Below are positions 56,319-64,000 of a stretch of DNA of 64,000 nucleotides, piece by piece. Numbering within the stretch: position 1 is the stretch's first letter; each line of letters starts with the position of its first letter. Both the position numbers and the translations under genes were made by a program. This stretch comes from Guillardia theta CCMP2712 (Eukaryota > Cryptophyceae > Pyrenomonadales > Geminigeraceae): positions 54,258 through 118,257 of the forward strand of contig NW_005434562.1 of the NCBI RefSeq assembly GCF_000315625.1, given 5' to 3'. The notes under the pieces are model-generated. The model was given only the letters and a program-made list of their open reading frames with translations, had not been told where the DNA came from and searched no databases.

Positions 56319-56990
56319 TCAGAGCAGTGGGATCTTGTGTCGAAGAGACTCCTGCTGCTCTTTTGGCTTCTTGACGGTCACCTTCAGCACCCCCTCTTCG
56401 AACCTCGCTTCAACCATCTCAGGGGTTGTATGCGGGGGGAGGGAAATGCGCTTCTCAAAGGAGGAAGAGGATGATGTCTGGATTTTTCCTCCCTCTCCCG
56501 ACATCTTGGATGACGTGCGACCTGAGATGAGGAGGGAGGGAGAGCCGGTCCCACCTGCTTCCACAACCTCTACAGAGACGTTCTCTCTGGATAGACCAGG
56601 AGTGACTACAGAGACGAGCATGTGCTCCTTCGTTGACTGGATGTCAAACTGAGGTCTGAGAGGCATCATCACACTTCCAGCATGCACCTCCGACGCGTTC
56701 ACGTGCTTGGTCCGCAGAGTGAGAGGATGTGAGAAGAATTCGTCGTCGCTGCCGGAGAGGGACAGGAGAGAGTCAAACATGCGGTCCATGTCCTGCTCCA
56801 TGCGATTGATGCTTGAGATGAGATGCCGCGGGCTGCTAAGAATGGAAACCGGCGATCGAAGGAGGGGACTGGGAATCAGCAGGTACGACTGGGACAAGGA
56901 GACAAGGCTGTACCCAAGGACGACGAAGAGAAGAAACGAAGCTCGAGGAACGCAAGGGGATGATGCACGGGCATGGAAGCAACGAACCAT
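56319..56990 (-). CDS. Small heat-shock protein (alpha-crystallin domain) with N-terminal leader
   Basis: A single exon of 223 residues. The first 35 residues hold a hydrophobic signal-like segment (ASFLLFVVLGYSLVSLSQSY) followed by a Ser/Arg/Pro stretch (PSPLLRSPVSILSSPRHLIS), so ER or complex-plastid targeting is likely. The alpha-crystallin domain runs from about 110 to 205: PLRPQFDIQSTKEHMLVSVV, TPGLSRENVSVEVVE, SLLISGRT and SFEKRISLPPHTTPEMVEAR, then FEEGVLKVTVKKP, the classic final strand. The C-terminus has an I-P-L motif in HKIPLL, the usual I-x-I/V dimer-contact tail. The protein holds unfolded clients during stress. Its start faces the 57418 sHSP gene across a divergent promoter carrying a heat-shock element. 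Confidence 0.9.
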   Translation of the reverse strand: MVRCFHARASSPCVPRASFLLFVVLGYSLVSLSQSYLLIPSPLLRSPVSILSSPRHLISSINRMEQDMDRMFDSLLSLSGSDDEFFSHPLTLRTKHVNASEVHAGSVMMPLRPQFDIQSTKEHMLVSVVTPGLSRENVSVEVVEAGGTGSPSLLISGRTSSKMSGEGGKIQTSSSSSFEKRISLPPHTTPEMVEARFEEGVLKVTVKKPKEQQESLRHKIPLL

Positions 56991-57004
56991 GTTGACGTTC
57001 TAGC

Positions 57005-57417
57005 TTGGTGGAGATCAAACAAATCAACGGCTAAGCACAAGAGTAGACGGTGAACAGACTGTCGGGGGGAAGACCATCGAGGAGGTTTTATAGACCAGGG
57101 TGTGCACAAAAATGGAGCTATTTTTAGCAGCAGCCTCCACCCCACCCCTTTCCTGCCAGGCCTCTACCCCCTACCTTCCCCAGGCGTCGTACCCCCTCCT
57201 CAAAACTCTCCAAACCCGCTCTATTTTTAGACACACTCTCCTACAAACCCAATCCCTCCATTCTAGAACGCCCCCCCGCTTTTCTAGATCTTTCCAGGCG
57301 CCTTCTCCCCTCCTCTATATCTACCGCCCCTCCTCCTCCTCCCGGCTCCTGCATTGACCTGTCCTACCGGCGACCACTCACTCGACCCCTCCATCCTATC
57401 CAAGCCCAAGCCCTCAT
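57005..57417. promoter_or_regulatory. Divergent heat-shock promoter, copy 1
   Basis: A TATAAAAC box for the minus gene is seen as GTTTTATAGA near 57085. A TATATC box for the plus gene lies near 57316. A palindromic heat-shock element TTCTAGAA (57261-57268) and a second TTCTAGATC-TTTCC cluster lie between them. Most of the block recurs at 62105-62402. Confidence 0.7.
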
Positions 57418-58305
57418 ATGCTCTCCCTGCTTTCTGCACGCCCTGCCTTGGATCTTGTCCTCGCCTCTCCTTCCCGCTTCTCCTCCTCCTCCTCCTCCCT
57501 CCTGTCCGAGCTGGACTCAGCCTGGGATGCAGCCCTCCGGTCACCCTCCTGGTACGACCCTGCCCTCACCTCGCGCCGCCTTCACCCAGCTGCCCCGATG
57601 CCTCGCCTCGAGTCCCTGCCCGACGCCCACGTGGTGACCATGGACACGCCCGGGGTGGCGGCGAGGGACCTGGCGCTGACGCTCGTAGGCGACCGGACGC
57701 TGGAGCTCGTCGTGTCGGCCGGGTCTCCGGCTGCCTCCGACCGAGACGACACTGAGGGCTCCCCCCGCAGCTCCTCCTCCGTCCTCCTCCGCCAGCGCAT
57801 CGCCCTCCCCTCCGACGCCGACCCCCGCAAGATCCGCTCCGAGTACTCTGACGGCCGCCTCCGGGTCGAGATAGCCCGACGCTCTACCGCCGCACACCAC
57901 CGCCACATCACTCAGGTCCGCGACGACGACGAGGAGGACGAGGAGCTTGTTGGGCTCGAGGCCTCGTACGCGAGCAAGCGAGCGCGGCTAGGAGAGCTGA
58001 CGGAGGAGCTGCGCCGTGAGCGGCGAGAGCTGGCCGGCCTTGAGTCTGAGCTCCGGGCCGCGAGGCAGGAGGCCCGCCGGAAGCGATCGAGCCGCCGCAC
58101 TCTCATCGCGATCGAGAGGCCGGCGGGGGAGGAGCGCAAGCGCGAAGAGGCGGGAGAGAGCGAGGAGGGGAAGGATAGACGGGCAGGAGTAGAGTAGAGT
58201 AGAGCACAAGCAGTTAAGTGCAGCAGTAGTAGTAGTAGGATGATGATGACGATGATGATGATGATTTTGACGATGATCATCATCCGATCAGAAAAGAAGA
58301 ATAAA
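57027..58305. repeat. Segmental duplication, copy 1 (partner 62105-63224)
   Basis: Promoter plus coding region match the partner almost base for base, from ACGGCTAAGCAC to the AAAGAAGAATAAAG after the stop. The differences are a deletion of roughly 130 nt in the partner, a few substitutions and a short 3' indel. Confidence 0.93.
57418..58197 (+). CDS. sHSP-like protein with C-terminal coiled coil (copy 1)
   Basis: A 259-residue single exon. A short Ser-rich leader (LSLLSARPALDLVLASPSRF) precedes ELDSAWDAALRSPSWYDPAL. The HSP20-like core reads HVVTMDTPGVAARDLALTLV then DRTLELVVSAG, SSSVLLRQRIALPSDADPRK and IRSEYSDGRLRVEIARR, equivalent to the final strands of the alpha-crystallin domain. A coiled coil of about 80 residues (ARLGELTEELRRERRELAGL...) rich in Arg and Glu replaces the usual short tail. 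This is an unusual sHSP layout, shared with the two related genes at 61278 and 62541. Expression is probably heat-induced from the divergent promoter. Confidence 0.83.
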   Translation: MLSLLSARPALDLVLASPSRFSSSSSSLLSELDSAWDAALRSPSWYDPALTSRRLHPAAPMPRLESLPDAHVVTMDTPGVAARDLALTLVGDRTLELVVSAGSPAASDRDDTEGSPRSSSSVLLRQRIALPSDADPRKIRSEYSDGRLRVEIARRSTAAHHRHITQVRDDDEEDEELVGLEASYASKRARLGELTEELRRERRELAGLESELRAARQEARRKRSSRRTLIAIERPAGEERKREEAGESEEGKDRRAGVE

Positions 58306-58587
58306 GCTATGTTTTCGACCGATGAATGAATGATGCGGTGGTTGATAGAAGTGATGAAATACTCGATTTGAGGTGGTTTAGATACTCGACTTGAGAGGGT
58401 TTTATGAACTTGTTTGTTTCTCTCTGAACGTCAGTCCTCAGCGAAAGAGACACATGGAAAGACATCTTAATCCGATCGGCTTCTCTCCTTTCAAGCTAGT
58501 GGGTTGGACTCTGCTGCTTCTCGAGACGCAGTACCAAGTCAAGGTTAACAAGATTTTTCAATGCAGACTATCTCCGCCATGACTCGC

Positions 58588-60770
58588 TCAAGCATGTCTT
58601 ATGATCCAAACAGACAACACCATCGCCATGAGCTGTGCGAGCATACTAGACGCGCTCAGAGTGTTTCCTGCAGACATCGGAGTCGTGGAAGTCGTCATGG
58701 TTGGCGCCTGGTAAGGGTCGGTCTGTTGGATACTTCCCGACACGACCGTGAGAGAGAAGGCCTGGTTTGGGTTGACTTTGGCACTTGCGTCAAGATTGCT
58801 GGACAGCTGATTGAGAGACAAGCCTCCGCTTCTTCTGCTAACGTAGGACTTGAGCTGTCGGATAGCTGCATCCCCCTACCAAGAGTCTCGTCACGGCTGA
58901 GTCAAACAACGAGGCTGTAAACAAGCACCTGCTGTGTCGAGCTGGTGTCTACCTGCACTTTCAGTTGAGTTCCCGAGGGATTGGTCGTTGAGAGTTGCGT
59001 CGAGGCCACAGTTTTCACCTATCCCATCATCCAAGTAAAACACAGCATTCGCTGAGTGTGTCGGATGCTTTACCACAACCGGAAGGACCTTCAGGAAGCC
59101 GCCGATGTCATGACCGAGCTGAAGGTTGACATGAGACAGTCAGAGCGGCGAGATCATTCAAGGCAATCCTCACATATTTGTTGGCTGTGTCTGAGTTGGC
59201 CGTGCTTGCAGAGTACCAACTATACTTGAGGTTGGAGATGTCGATCGAGAAGGTGATCCTTGGTCCAGCCTGACCTGAATGTGGCCAAATCAATCTCCTG
59301 TATCAGGGACTGATACCGCCAGCGGTAAGAGAAAGACATACAGGGGTCCGGGATGGTCAGTTTGCAATCCTTGGCGATTCCTGCTACAACGCCATCGATT
59401 GAAGGATTCAACTTGAGAAGAGACCCGACGCAACAGCCCATGCCCTGAGCTTGCACTATCGCTTGCTGTATCTCACTCTGTCAGAGACGAACCGCAAGGC
59501 CAGCAAGTATCATCGTCACCTTACACGTGTTGTCGGTAGGACAGGTTCCTGGAGTCGGAGCACTCAAGCAAGAAAGCCCTCCTGTCAAGACTGTTTGAAA
59601 TCCGTTCGCTTTGTCCAGGCAGTATTGCGTTCCATCTAATGGCCAGCACTTCATGTCACCATGACATCTTACACCTTGTACCCACAACTATCACCTTTCA
59701 GACACATCATCGGCACGACCATGCTGAACGTTTGCGGCGACAGGCCACTTGGAAGATTCTTTTGTAGATCTATAAGTCCAGCAGCCATCATCTGTCACCC
59801 TCCTCTCAGTGGACAAGCAAGATCATCGCCTCTCATTACCAACGAGCCACACTCCGAGCACACGTATGCAGAGCTCGTCATCGTGGCATATGAGTTAGCG
59901 AAGCAATACTTCCCACTTGAGTCTTTGATCGTGCATACAGCTTGGAAGCCTTGTTTCATCATCATGGGATTTGCAGGAGCCGGGCCAGGTGGAGGAAAGA
60001 ATTTGACGAGAGATTCGAAGGCTTGCAAGAGGGCATTGAAGCAAGGAGAGGAGCAGAGAGCTGGTATCGCCATGATCGCCGTCTGCCTGTCCATACCCTG
60101 TAAGGAGGCTTCAGTCTTGATGACTTGAGAGATCAAAGAGGGGCCTCACAGACATAGTTTGCGTCACATTAGCTGCGCGAGAAAGACTGAGAAACTCCGG
60201 CATGCAATAATGTCCGTTTACGTTGAGACAAATCATGCTTAAAATTCCCTTCCCATTCATAGTCACGTTCTGCCATGCTTGCATCGCATACATCTTGATT
60301 TCCTGCATCACGACAGACTCATTCTTCATTTCTGCCTTTGACATCTCCTTCACACACGACATGTTTGACATGTCAGGGAAAGAGTAGTTTTCAAGCTGAG
60401 ATAAGCAACTGGAGATGTTTGCAAAAGAAACCTGACATTTGTCCATGAACAGTCCTTGGTTCGCAAACATGGACATATTGATACTGCCTGGCTGCATCGG
60501 TATTCCCAAACACGTGGAAACCATCATGCTGGCATTCTTTCCGAGCTCCATCAAGTAGTCGTTGGCACATGGCAGTCCTTTCATGGCGGGCAGTGGGGGC
60601 TGACCCATAGCTCTGACATGGCTTGCGGTGCTCACGCTGCTCTCAGAGGAGGAGGAGCTGGACCTCGGGGCGTGAACTACAGTAGAAGCCGCTATCCTTC
60701 CCCCAAGTGTGACGAGGATGAGAGCGAGCAAGGGCAGCACCGTCAGGCTGCCGCTGCCTGCCGAGTGCAT
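58588..60770 (-). CDS. Secreted Cys-rich protein, probably GPI-anchored, multi-exon
   Basis: From ATG 60770 a clear signal peptide (LTVLPLLALILVTLGGRIAA) leads into a Met/Asn/Cys-rich ectodomain: LPCANDYLMELGKNASMMVS, QVSFANISSCLSQLENYS, MICLNVNGHYCMPEF. Later exons continue in the same style: ALCSSPCFNALLQAFESLVK (60050), SSGKYCFANSYATM (59900), CWPLDGTQYCLDKANGFQTV (59640), GMGCCVGSLLKLNPSIDGVV (59440), then GWTKDHLL (59260). The last exon (58820-58588) ends in a small-residue site and a hydrophobic tail (SSMLAQLMAMVLSVWIIRHA) with no cytoplasmic part, the hallmark of a GPI signal. Many NxS/T sites suggest glycosylation. The repeated Cys pattern hints at internal duplication. Family not recognised. 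Confidence 0.72.
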
Positions 60771-60779
60771 TGCGGTCGT

Positions 60780-61277
60780 ATATGGCTGCTGTAGCGTGTA
60801 ATAAAGGCCCACTCAAGATAAGGTGATAGGTCCTCTTCAAGCTGGTACTAATGTTGACTAAACGTTCCGCCGGGTCCCTGTTTGTCGGGCGACCCCACCA
60901 AGGCACGTCCCTTGTACAGGGTTCGGGGGTGGTTCGGCAGCTTCAGGTCTAAAATGCTGCAGTGACTTTGTTTGAAGTTGGCCACTTCATGAGACCCGGC
61001 CGGGCCCGGTGATCGGCGAGTCCCGGAAGCACTTATGACTGAAGAAGTCCCCAGTCACCTGAGTACACGTTCCGAAGTTCAAAAACTGATGAGCCCTGAA
61101 GAGTTCTTGCAGTGGACAAGAGGGGGCGGAACTCGGATCGGAACCAGTGACAAGCCTGAAGTGAACACATATCTCATCTGTCGCTCTTTATTGCAATTAT
61201 ATGATTGAGCATCCACTGCTCTGCTCTGTATACATCTAACACTCGCTAGTAGACGGTTATCTATGGCCTCCGAGACT
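60780..61277. other. Intergenic; GGCCCGG-rich upstream region
   Basis: ACCCGGCCGGGCCCGGTG lies at about 60995-61012, upstream of the secreted-protein start. No gene is seen. Confidence 0.45.
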
Positions 61278-62084
61278 TCATTGAACGGCGGAGTCAGTCA
61301 CCTCTGCCGTCGCACCTGCGGCTGTCGGCGACGAATCTGTCGCGGGGGCAACGGGAGGCTGAGGGCTCGCGGGCTTCACGTCCACGAGAGTTTGAGCGGT
61401 CGGCGGCTCCCGTTCGCCCCCGACAGAGAGCTGAACCCTCCTCTTGGAGCGAGCAGCAGCCGCGGCTTTACGCGCAGACCGGGCTCGATTCTCGGCCTCA
61501 TCGGCTTGGTGTTTGGCGACGCGGAGTTGGTCGAGGAGGGCAAGATACTTGAGCCTCGCCTGCTGGGCCTCAGCTTGGAGCGCCGCTACCTCAGGCTCGT
61601 CCTCGAGGCCGCCCGACGTTTCGTCCGCTGGTGGCGCGTAGACGGTCAGGAGGCCATCACGGTAGACGATGCGGATCCTGGAGGGGTCAACAGGGCCAGG
61701 AAGACGAAGAGACTGCTGGAGGTGCGAGTGCGAGATAGGGGAGGTTGACTCGCCGACATCCTTAAGTCCTCTCGACTCGTCGATGGTGAAAGTGAGGGTG
61801 TCTGACCCTACAAGCTCGAGCTTGATAGCCGATGCTGGGAGGCCGGGAGTAGAGGCGGAGACGATGTAGACGTCATGGGAGGGAGAGGTGCGGAGAGAAA
61901 GACGGAGAGGGTTGTATGAGCCAAGGCCGCTGGACGGCCAGCTGAGATCCAGACCAACCCTCTCGTTGTCCTGAACGCCTCCGACTTCGATGAAGGGCAG
62001 GCGGTGGTATAGGAAGGGATCATGTAGAAGAGAGGAAGACAAAGCAGGAGAGGAGAGAAAGATAGAAGGGAGAACAGCGAGCAT
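61278..62084 (-). CDS. sHSP-like protein with coiled coil and Pro/Ala tail
   Basis: A 268-residue single exon. The N-terminus is hydrophobic (LAVLPSIFLSSPALSSSLLH), a possible leader. The HSP20-like core reads HDVYIVSASTPGLPASAIKL then LTFTIDESRG, HSHLQQSLRLPGPVDPSRIR and IVYRDGLLTVYAPP. It is followed by a coiled coil (EVAALQAEAQQARLKYLALL) and a Lys/Arg then Pro/Ala/Thr tail. It resembles the 57418 and 62541 proteins in layout but is clearly diverged in sequence. It starts divergently from promoter copy 2, with a TATAAAAC box in the right place near 62167. Confidence 0.8.
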   Translation of the reverse strand: MLAVLPSIFLSSPALSSSLLHDPFLYHRLPFIEVGGVQDNERVGLDLSWPSSGLGSYNPLRLSLRTSPSHDVYIVSASTPGLPASAIKLELVGSDTLTFTIDESRGLKDVGESTSPISHSHLQQSLRLPGPVDPSRIRIVYRDGLLTVYAPPADETSGGLEDEPEVAALQAEAQQARLKYLALLDQLRVAKHQADEAENRARSARKAAAAARSKRRVQLSVGGEREPPTAQTLVDVKPASPQPPVAPATDSSPTAAGATAEVTDSAVQ

Positions 62085-62540
62085 TTCAGACGAAAGGAAG
62101 GACGACGGCTAAGCACAAGAGTAGACGGTGAACAGACTGTCGGGGGGAAGACCATCGAGGAGGTTTTATAGACCAGGGTGTGCACAAAAATGGAGCTATT
62201 TTTAGCAGCAGCCTCCACCCCACCCCTTTCCTGCCAGGCCTCTACCCCCTACCTTCCCCAGGCGTCGTACCCCCTCCTCAAAACTCTCCAAACCCGCTCT
62301 ATTTTTAGACACACTCTCCTACAAACCCAATCCCTCCATTCTAGAACGCCCCCCCGCTTTTCTAGATCTTTCCAGGCGCCTTCTCCCCTCCTCTATATCT
62401 ACGCCTCTCCTCCCCGCTTCTCCTCCTCCTCCTCCTCCTCCCTCCTGTCCGAGCTGGACTCAGCCTGGGATGCAGCCCTCCGGTCACCCTCCTGGTACGA
62501 CCCTGCCCTCACCTCGCGCCGCCTTCACCCAGCTGCCCCG
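62085..62540. promoter_or_regulatory. Divergent heat-shock promoter, copy 2, with leader deletion
   Basis: The same TATA boxes and TTCTAGAA element (62339-62346) as copy 1 are present. Compared with copy 1, roughly 130 nt between CTATATCTAC and the Ser-rich codons is missing. The lost stretch includes the ATG used at 57418. Confidence 0.7.
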
Positions 62541-63224
62541 ATGCCTCGCCTCGAGTCCCTGCCTGACGCCCACGTGGTGACCATGGACACGCCCGGGGTG
62601 GCGGCGAGGGACCTGGCGCTGACGCTCGTAGGCGACCGGACGCTGGAGCTCGTCGTGTCGGCCGGGTCTCTGGCTGCCTCCGACCGAGACGACACTGAGG
62701 GCTCCCCCCGCAGCTCCTCCTCCGTCCTCCTCCGCCAGCGCATCGCCCTCCCCTCCGACGCCGACCCCCGCAAGATCCGCTCCGAGTACTCTGACGGCCG
62801 CCTCCGGGTCGAGATAGCCCGACGCTCTACCGCCGCACACCACCGCCACATCACTCAGGTCCGCGACGACGACGAGGAGGAGGAGGAGCTTGTTGGGCTC
62901 GAGGCCTCGTACGCGAGCAAGCGAGCGCGGCTAGGAGAGCTGACGGAGGAGCTGCGCCGCGAGCGGCGAGAGCTGGCCGGCCTTGAGTCTGAGCTCCGGG
63001 CCGCGAGGCAGGAGGCCCGCCGGAAGCGATCGAGCCGCCGCACTCTCATCGCGATCGAGAGGCCGGCGGGGGAGGAGCGCAAGCGCGAAGAGACGGGAGA
63101 GAACGAGGAGGGGAAGGATAGACGGGCAGGAGTAGAGTAGAGTAGAGCACAAGCAGTTAAGTGCAGCAGTAGTAGTAGTAGGATGATGATGACGATGATG
63201 ATGATGAGAAAAGAAGAATAAAGT
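62105..63224. repeat. Segmental duplication, copy 2 (partner 57027-58305)
   Basis: Near-identical to copy 1 apart from the deletion and a few substitutions, so the duplication is recent or homogenised. Confidence 0.93.
62541..63140 (+). CDS. sHSP-like protein with coiled coil (copy 2, leader lost)
   Basis: The core and coiled coil are almost identical to the 57418 protein. Its original start was deleted. The open frame now extends upstream to ATG 62190, but that lies upstream of the TATA box and heat-shock element, so it would need a different transcript. From the retained promoter the first in-frame ATG is 62541 (MPRLESLPDAHVV), giving a 199-residue protein lacking the leader; an out-of-frame ATG precedes it near 62470. 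The product may therefore be cytosolic, or the copy may be decaying. The core itself is intact. Confidence 0.66.
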   Translation: MPRLESLPDAHVVTMDTPGVAARDLALTLVGDRTLELVVSAGSLAASDRDDTEGSPRSSSSVLLRQRIALPSDADPRKIRSEYSDGRLRVEIARRSTAAHHRHITQVRDDDEEEEELVGLEASYASKRARLGELTEELRRERRELAGLESELRAARQEARRKRSSRRTLIAIERPAGEERKREETGENEEGKDRRAGVE

Positions 63225-63820
63225 CACTCTGACCATCATCAGTGATTCGAATGTTCAGATGATGTGTGCGTACAGGGCGGAACTGCTGAGACGTTTTCTG
63301 GGCCGATCATGTGAGAGAAACAAGAAAGTAGACAAATGAATACACTACTCATTTGGCATGTTGTCGTTTCATTCTTTTTGAAGATAACGCAGAAAACGTT
63401 CCTTGATATTGAAGTAGTGGAACGTTATCTGCATGGAGCGATTTGTCGCTCTTCATGCATGGGAAGTGCATTATCGGCTGGCTGTCAATAAAGATTGATG
63501 AAAGTAGAAAATCTCAAGGATAAGTAGGGGGCATGAAGGTGAAAGGCAAAGAAGAGTGTTGGGCAAGGGTGTAGGTAAGGGACAATGGCAAAGAAGAGAA
63601 GAGACGCGTTCACCAGCACAGAGAGGGGGAGCAAGATGCGATGGATAAAATGAAGATTTAACGGCCACGGATCGAGAAGGGGGATAAAGTTTGAAGGAGA
63701 GAACGCGAGATAAAGTAAAGAGGATGAACGGATCAAGGTTGAAAGGCGGATGACAGAAAATTCGGGTATGGAGGAGAAGCGGGGAGAACGAGGGAGAAGG
63801 GCTGTTAAAGAATGAAGAAC
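63225..63820. other. Intergenic, no gene recognised
   Basis: Purine-rich sequence without a convincing frame. Confidence 0.5.
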
Positions 63821-63822
63821 GA

Positions 63823-63973
63823 GGGAGCAGGGAGCAGGGAGCAGGGAGCAGGGAGCAGGGAGCAGGGAGCAGGGAGCAGGGAGCAGGGAGCAGGGAGCAG
63901 GGAGCAGGGAGCAGGGAGCAGGGAGCAGGGAGCAGGGAGCAGGGAGCAGGGAGCAGGGAGCAGGGAGCAGGGA
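63823..63973. repeat. (GGGAGCA)n heptanucleotide minisatellite, about 21 copies
   Basis: A perfect heptamer array runs almost to the window end. Confidence 0.97.
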
Positions 63974-64000
63974 CGTTAAAGAATCTAGATGGAGGATGAA

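Noticed and set aside
1-64000. tRNA, rRNA or prokaryotic operon features
   Set aside because: No convincing T-loop (GGTTCGAAyCC) with paired acceptor arms was found by eye, and gene structure is intron-rich eukaryotic.

Overview
The window is nuclear DNA from a eukaryote. Almost every gene is split by short GT-AG introns (about 32-140 nt), intergenic spaces are short, and strands alternate freely. The best guess is a unicellular alga, most likely a cryptophyte of the Guillardia kind. This rests on bipartite (signal plus transit) leaders, one followed by a twin-arginine lumen signal, on the intron style, and on large cell-surface proteins beside plant-type RWP-RK and bacterial-type malate synthase G genes. 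The organism is an inference; the eukaryotic reading is firm. Exon joins were made by eye, so gene ends and some joins are approximate.

Layout. 156-3751 (-): carnitine acyltransferase whose catalytic His position reads Arg. 4.5-6.3 kb: simple repeats and a 100-N gap. 6343-18836 (-): a giant type I surface protein with ten nearly identical 159-nt EGF-type repeats, Cys-rich modules, IPT-like and REJ/PKD regions, a GPS-like motif and one transmembrane helix; a 1-nt insertion breaks one repeat. 19905-26024: a BolA gene tail to tail with an EF-hand gene, a predicted thylakoid-lumen protein, a two-domain sulfurtransferase and an RWP-RK factor. 27259-41223: an MCRS1-like FHA protein, a hypothetical membrane protein, malate synthase G, tRNA-dihydrouridine synthase 3 and a hypothetical type I membrane protein. 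42823-50577: an intronless ankyrin-like protein, then a kinase-PARP fusion. 50931-56095: a Cdc37-N/TPR co-chaperone-like gene, a coiled-coil gene and a small divergent gene. 56319-63140: four small-heat-shock-protein genes in two divergent pairs around duplicated promoters carrying heat-shock elements, with a secreted, probably GPI-anchored, Cys-rich protein between them.

The most unusual signal is at 49152-50316 on the minus strand. The 5' part of the kinase-PARP gene reads as a chain of eleven single-codon exons plus one two-codon exon. Each is bounded by AG and GT and each keeps phase 0. They link an upstream ORF to a Cys-rich exon that opens directly into the kinase-PARP frame.

The genes form no single pathway. 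Themes are protein quality control (four sHSPs, a Cdc37/TPR co-chaperone), signalling and chromatin (kinase-PARP, FHA, RWP-RK), acetyl-unit metabolism (carnitine acyltransferase, malate synthase) and surface or adhesion proteins.
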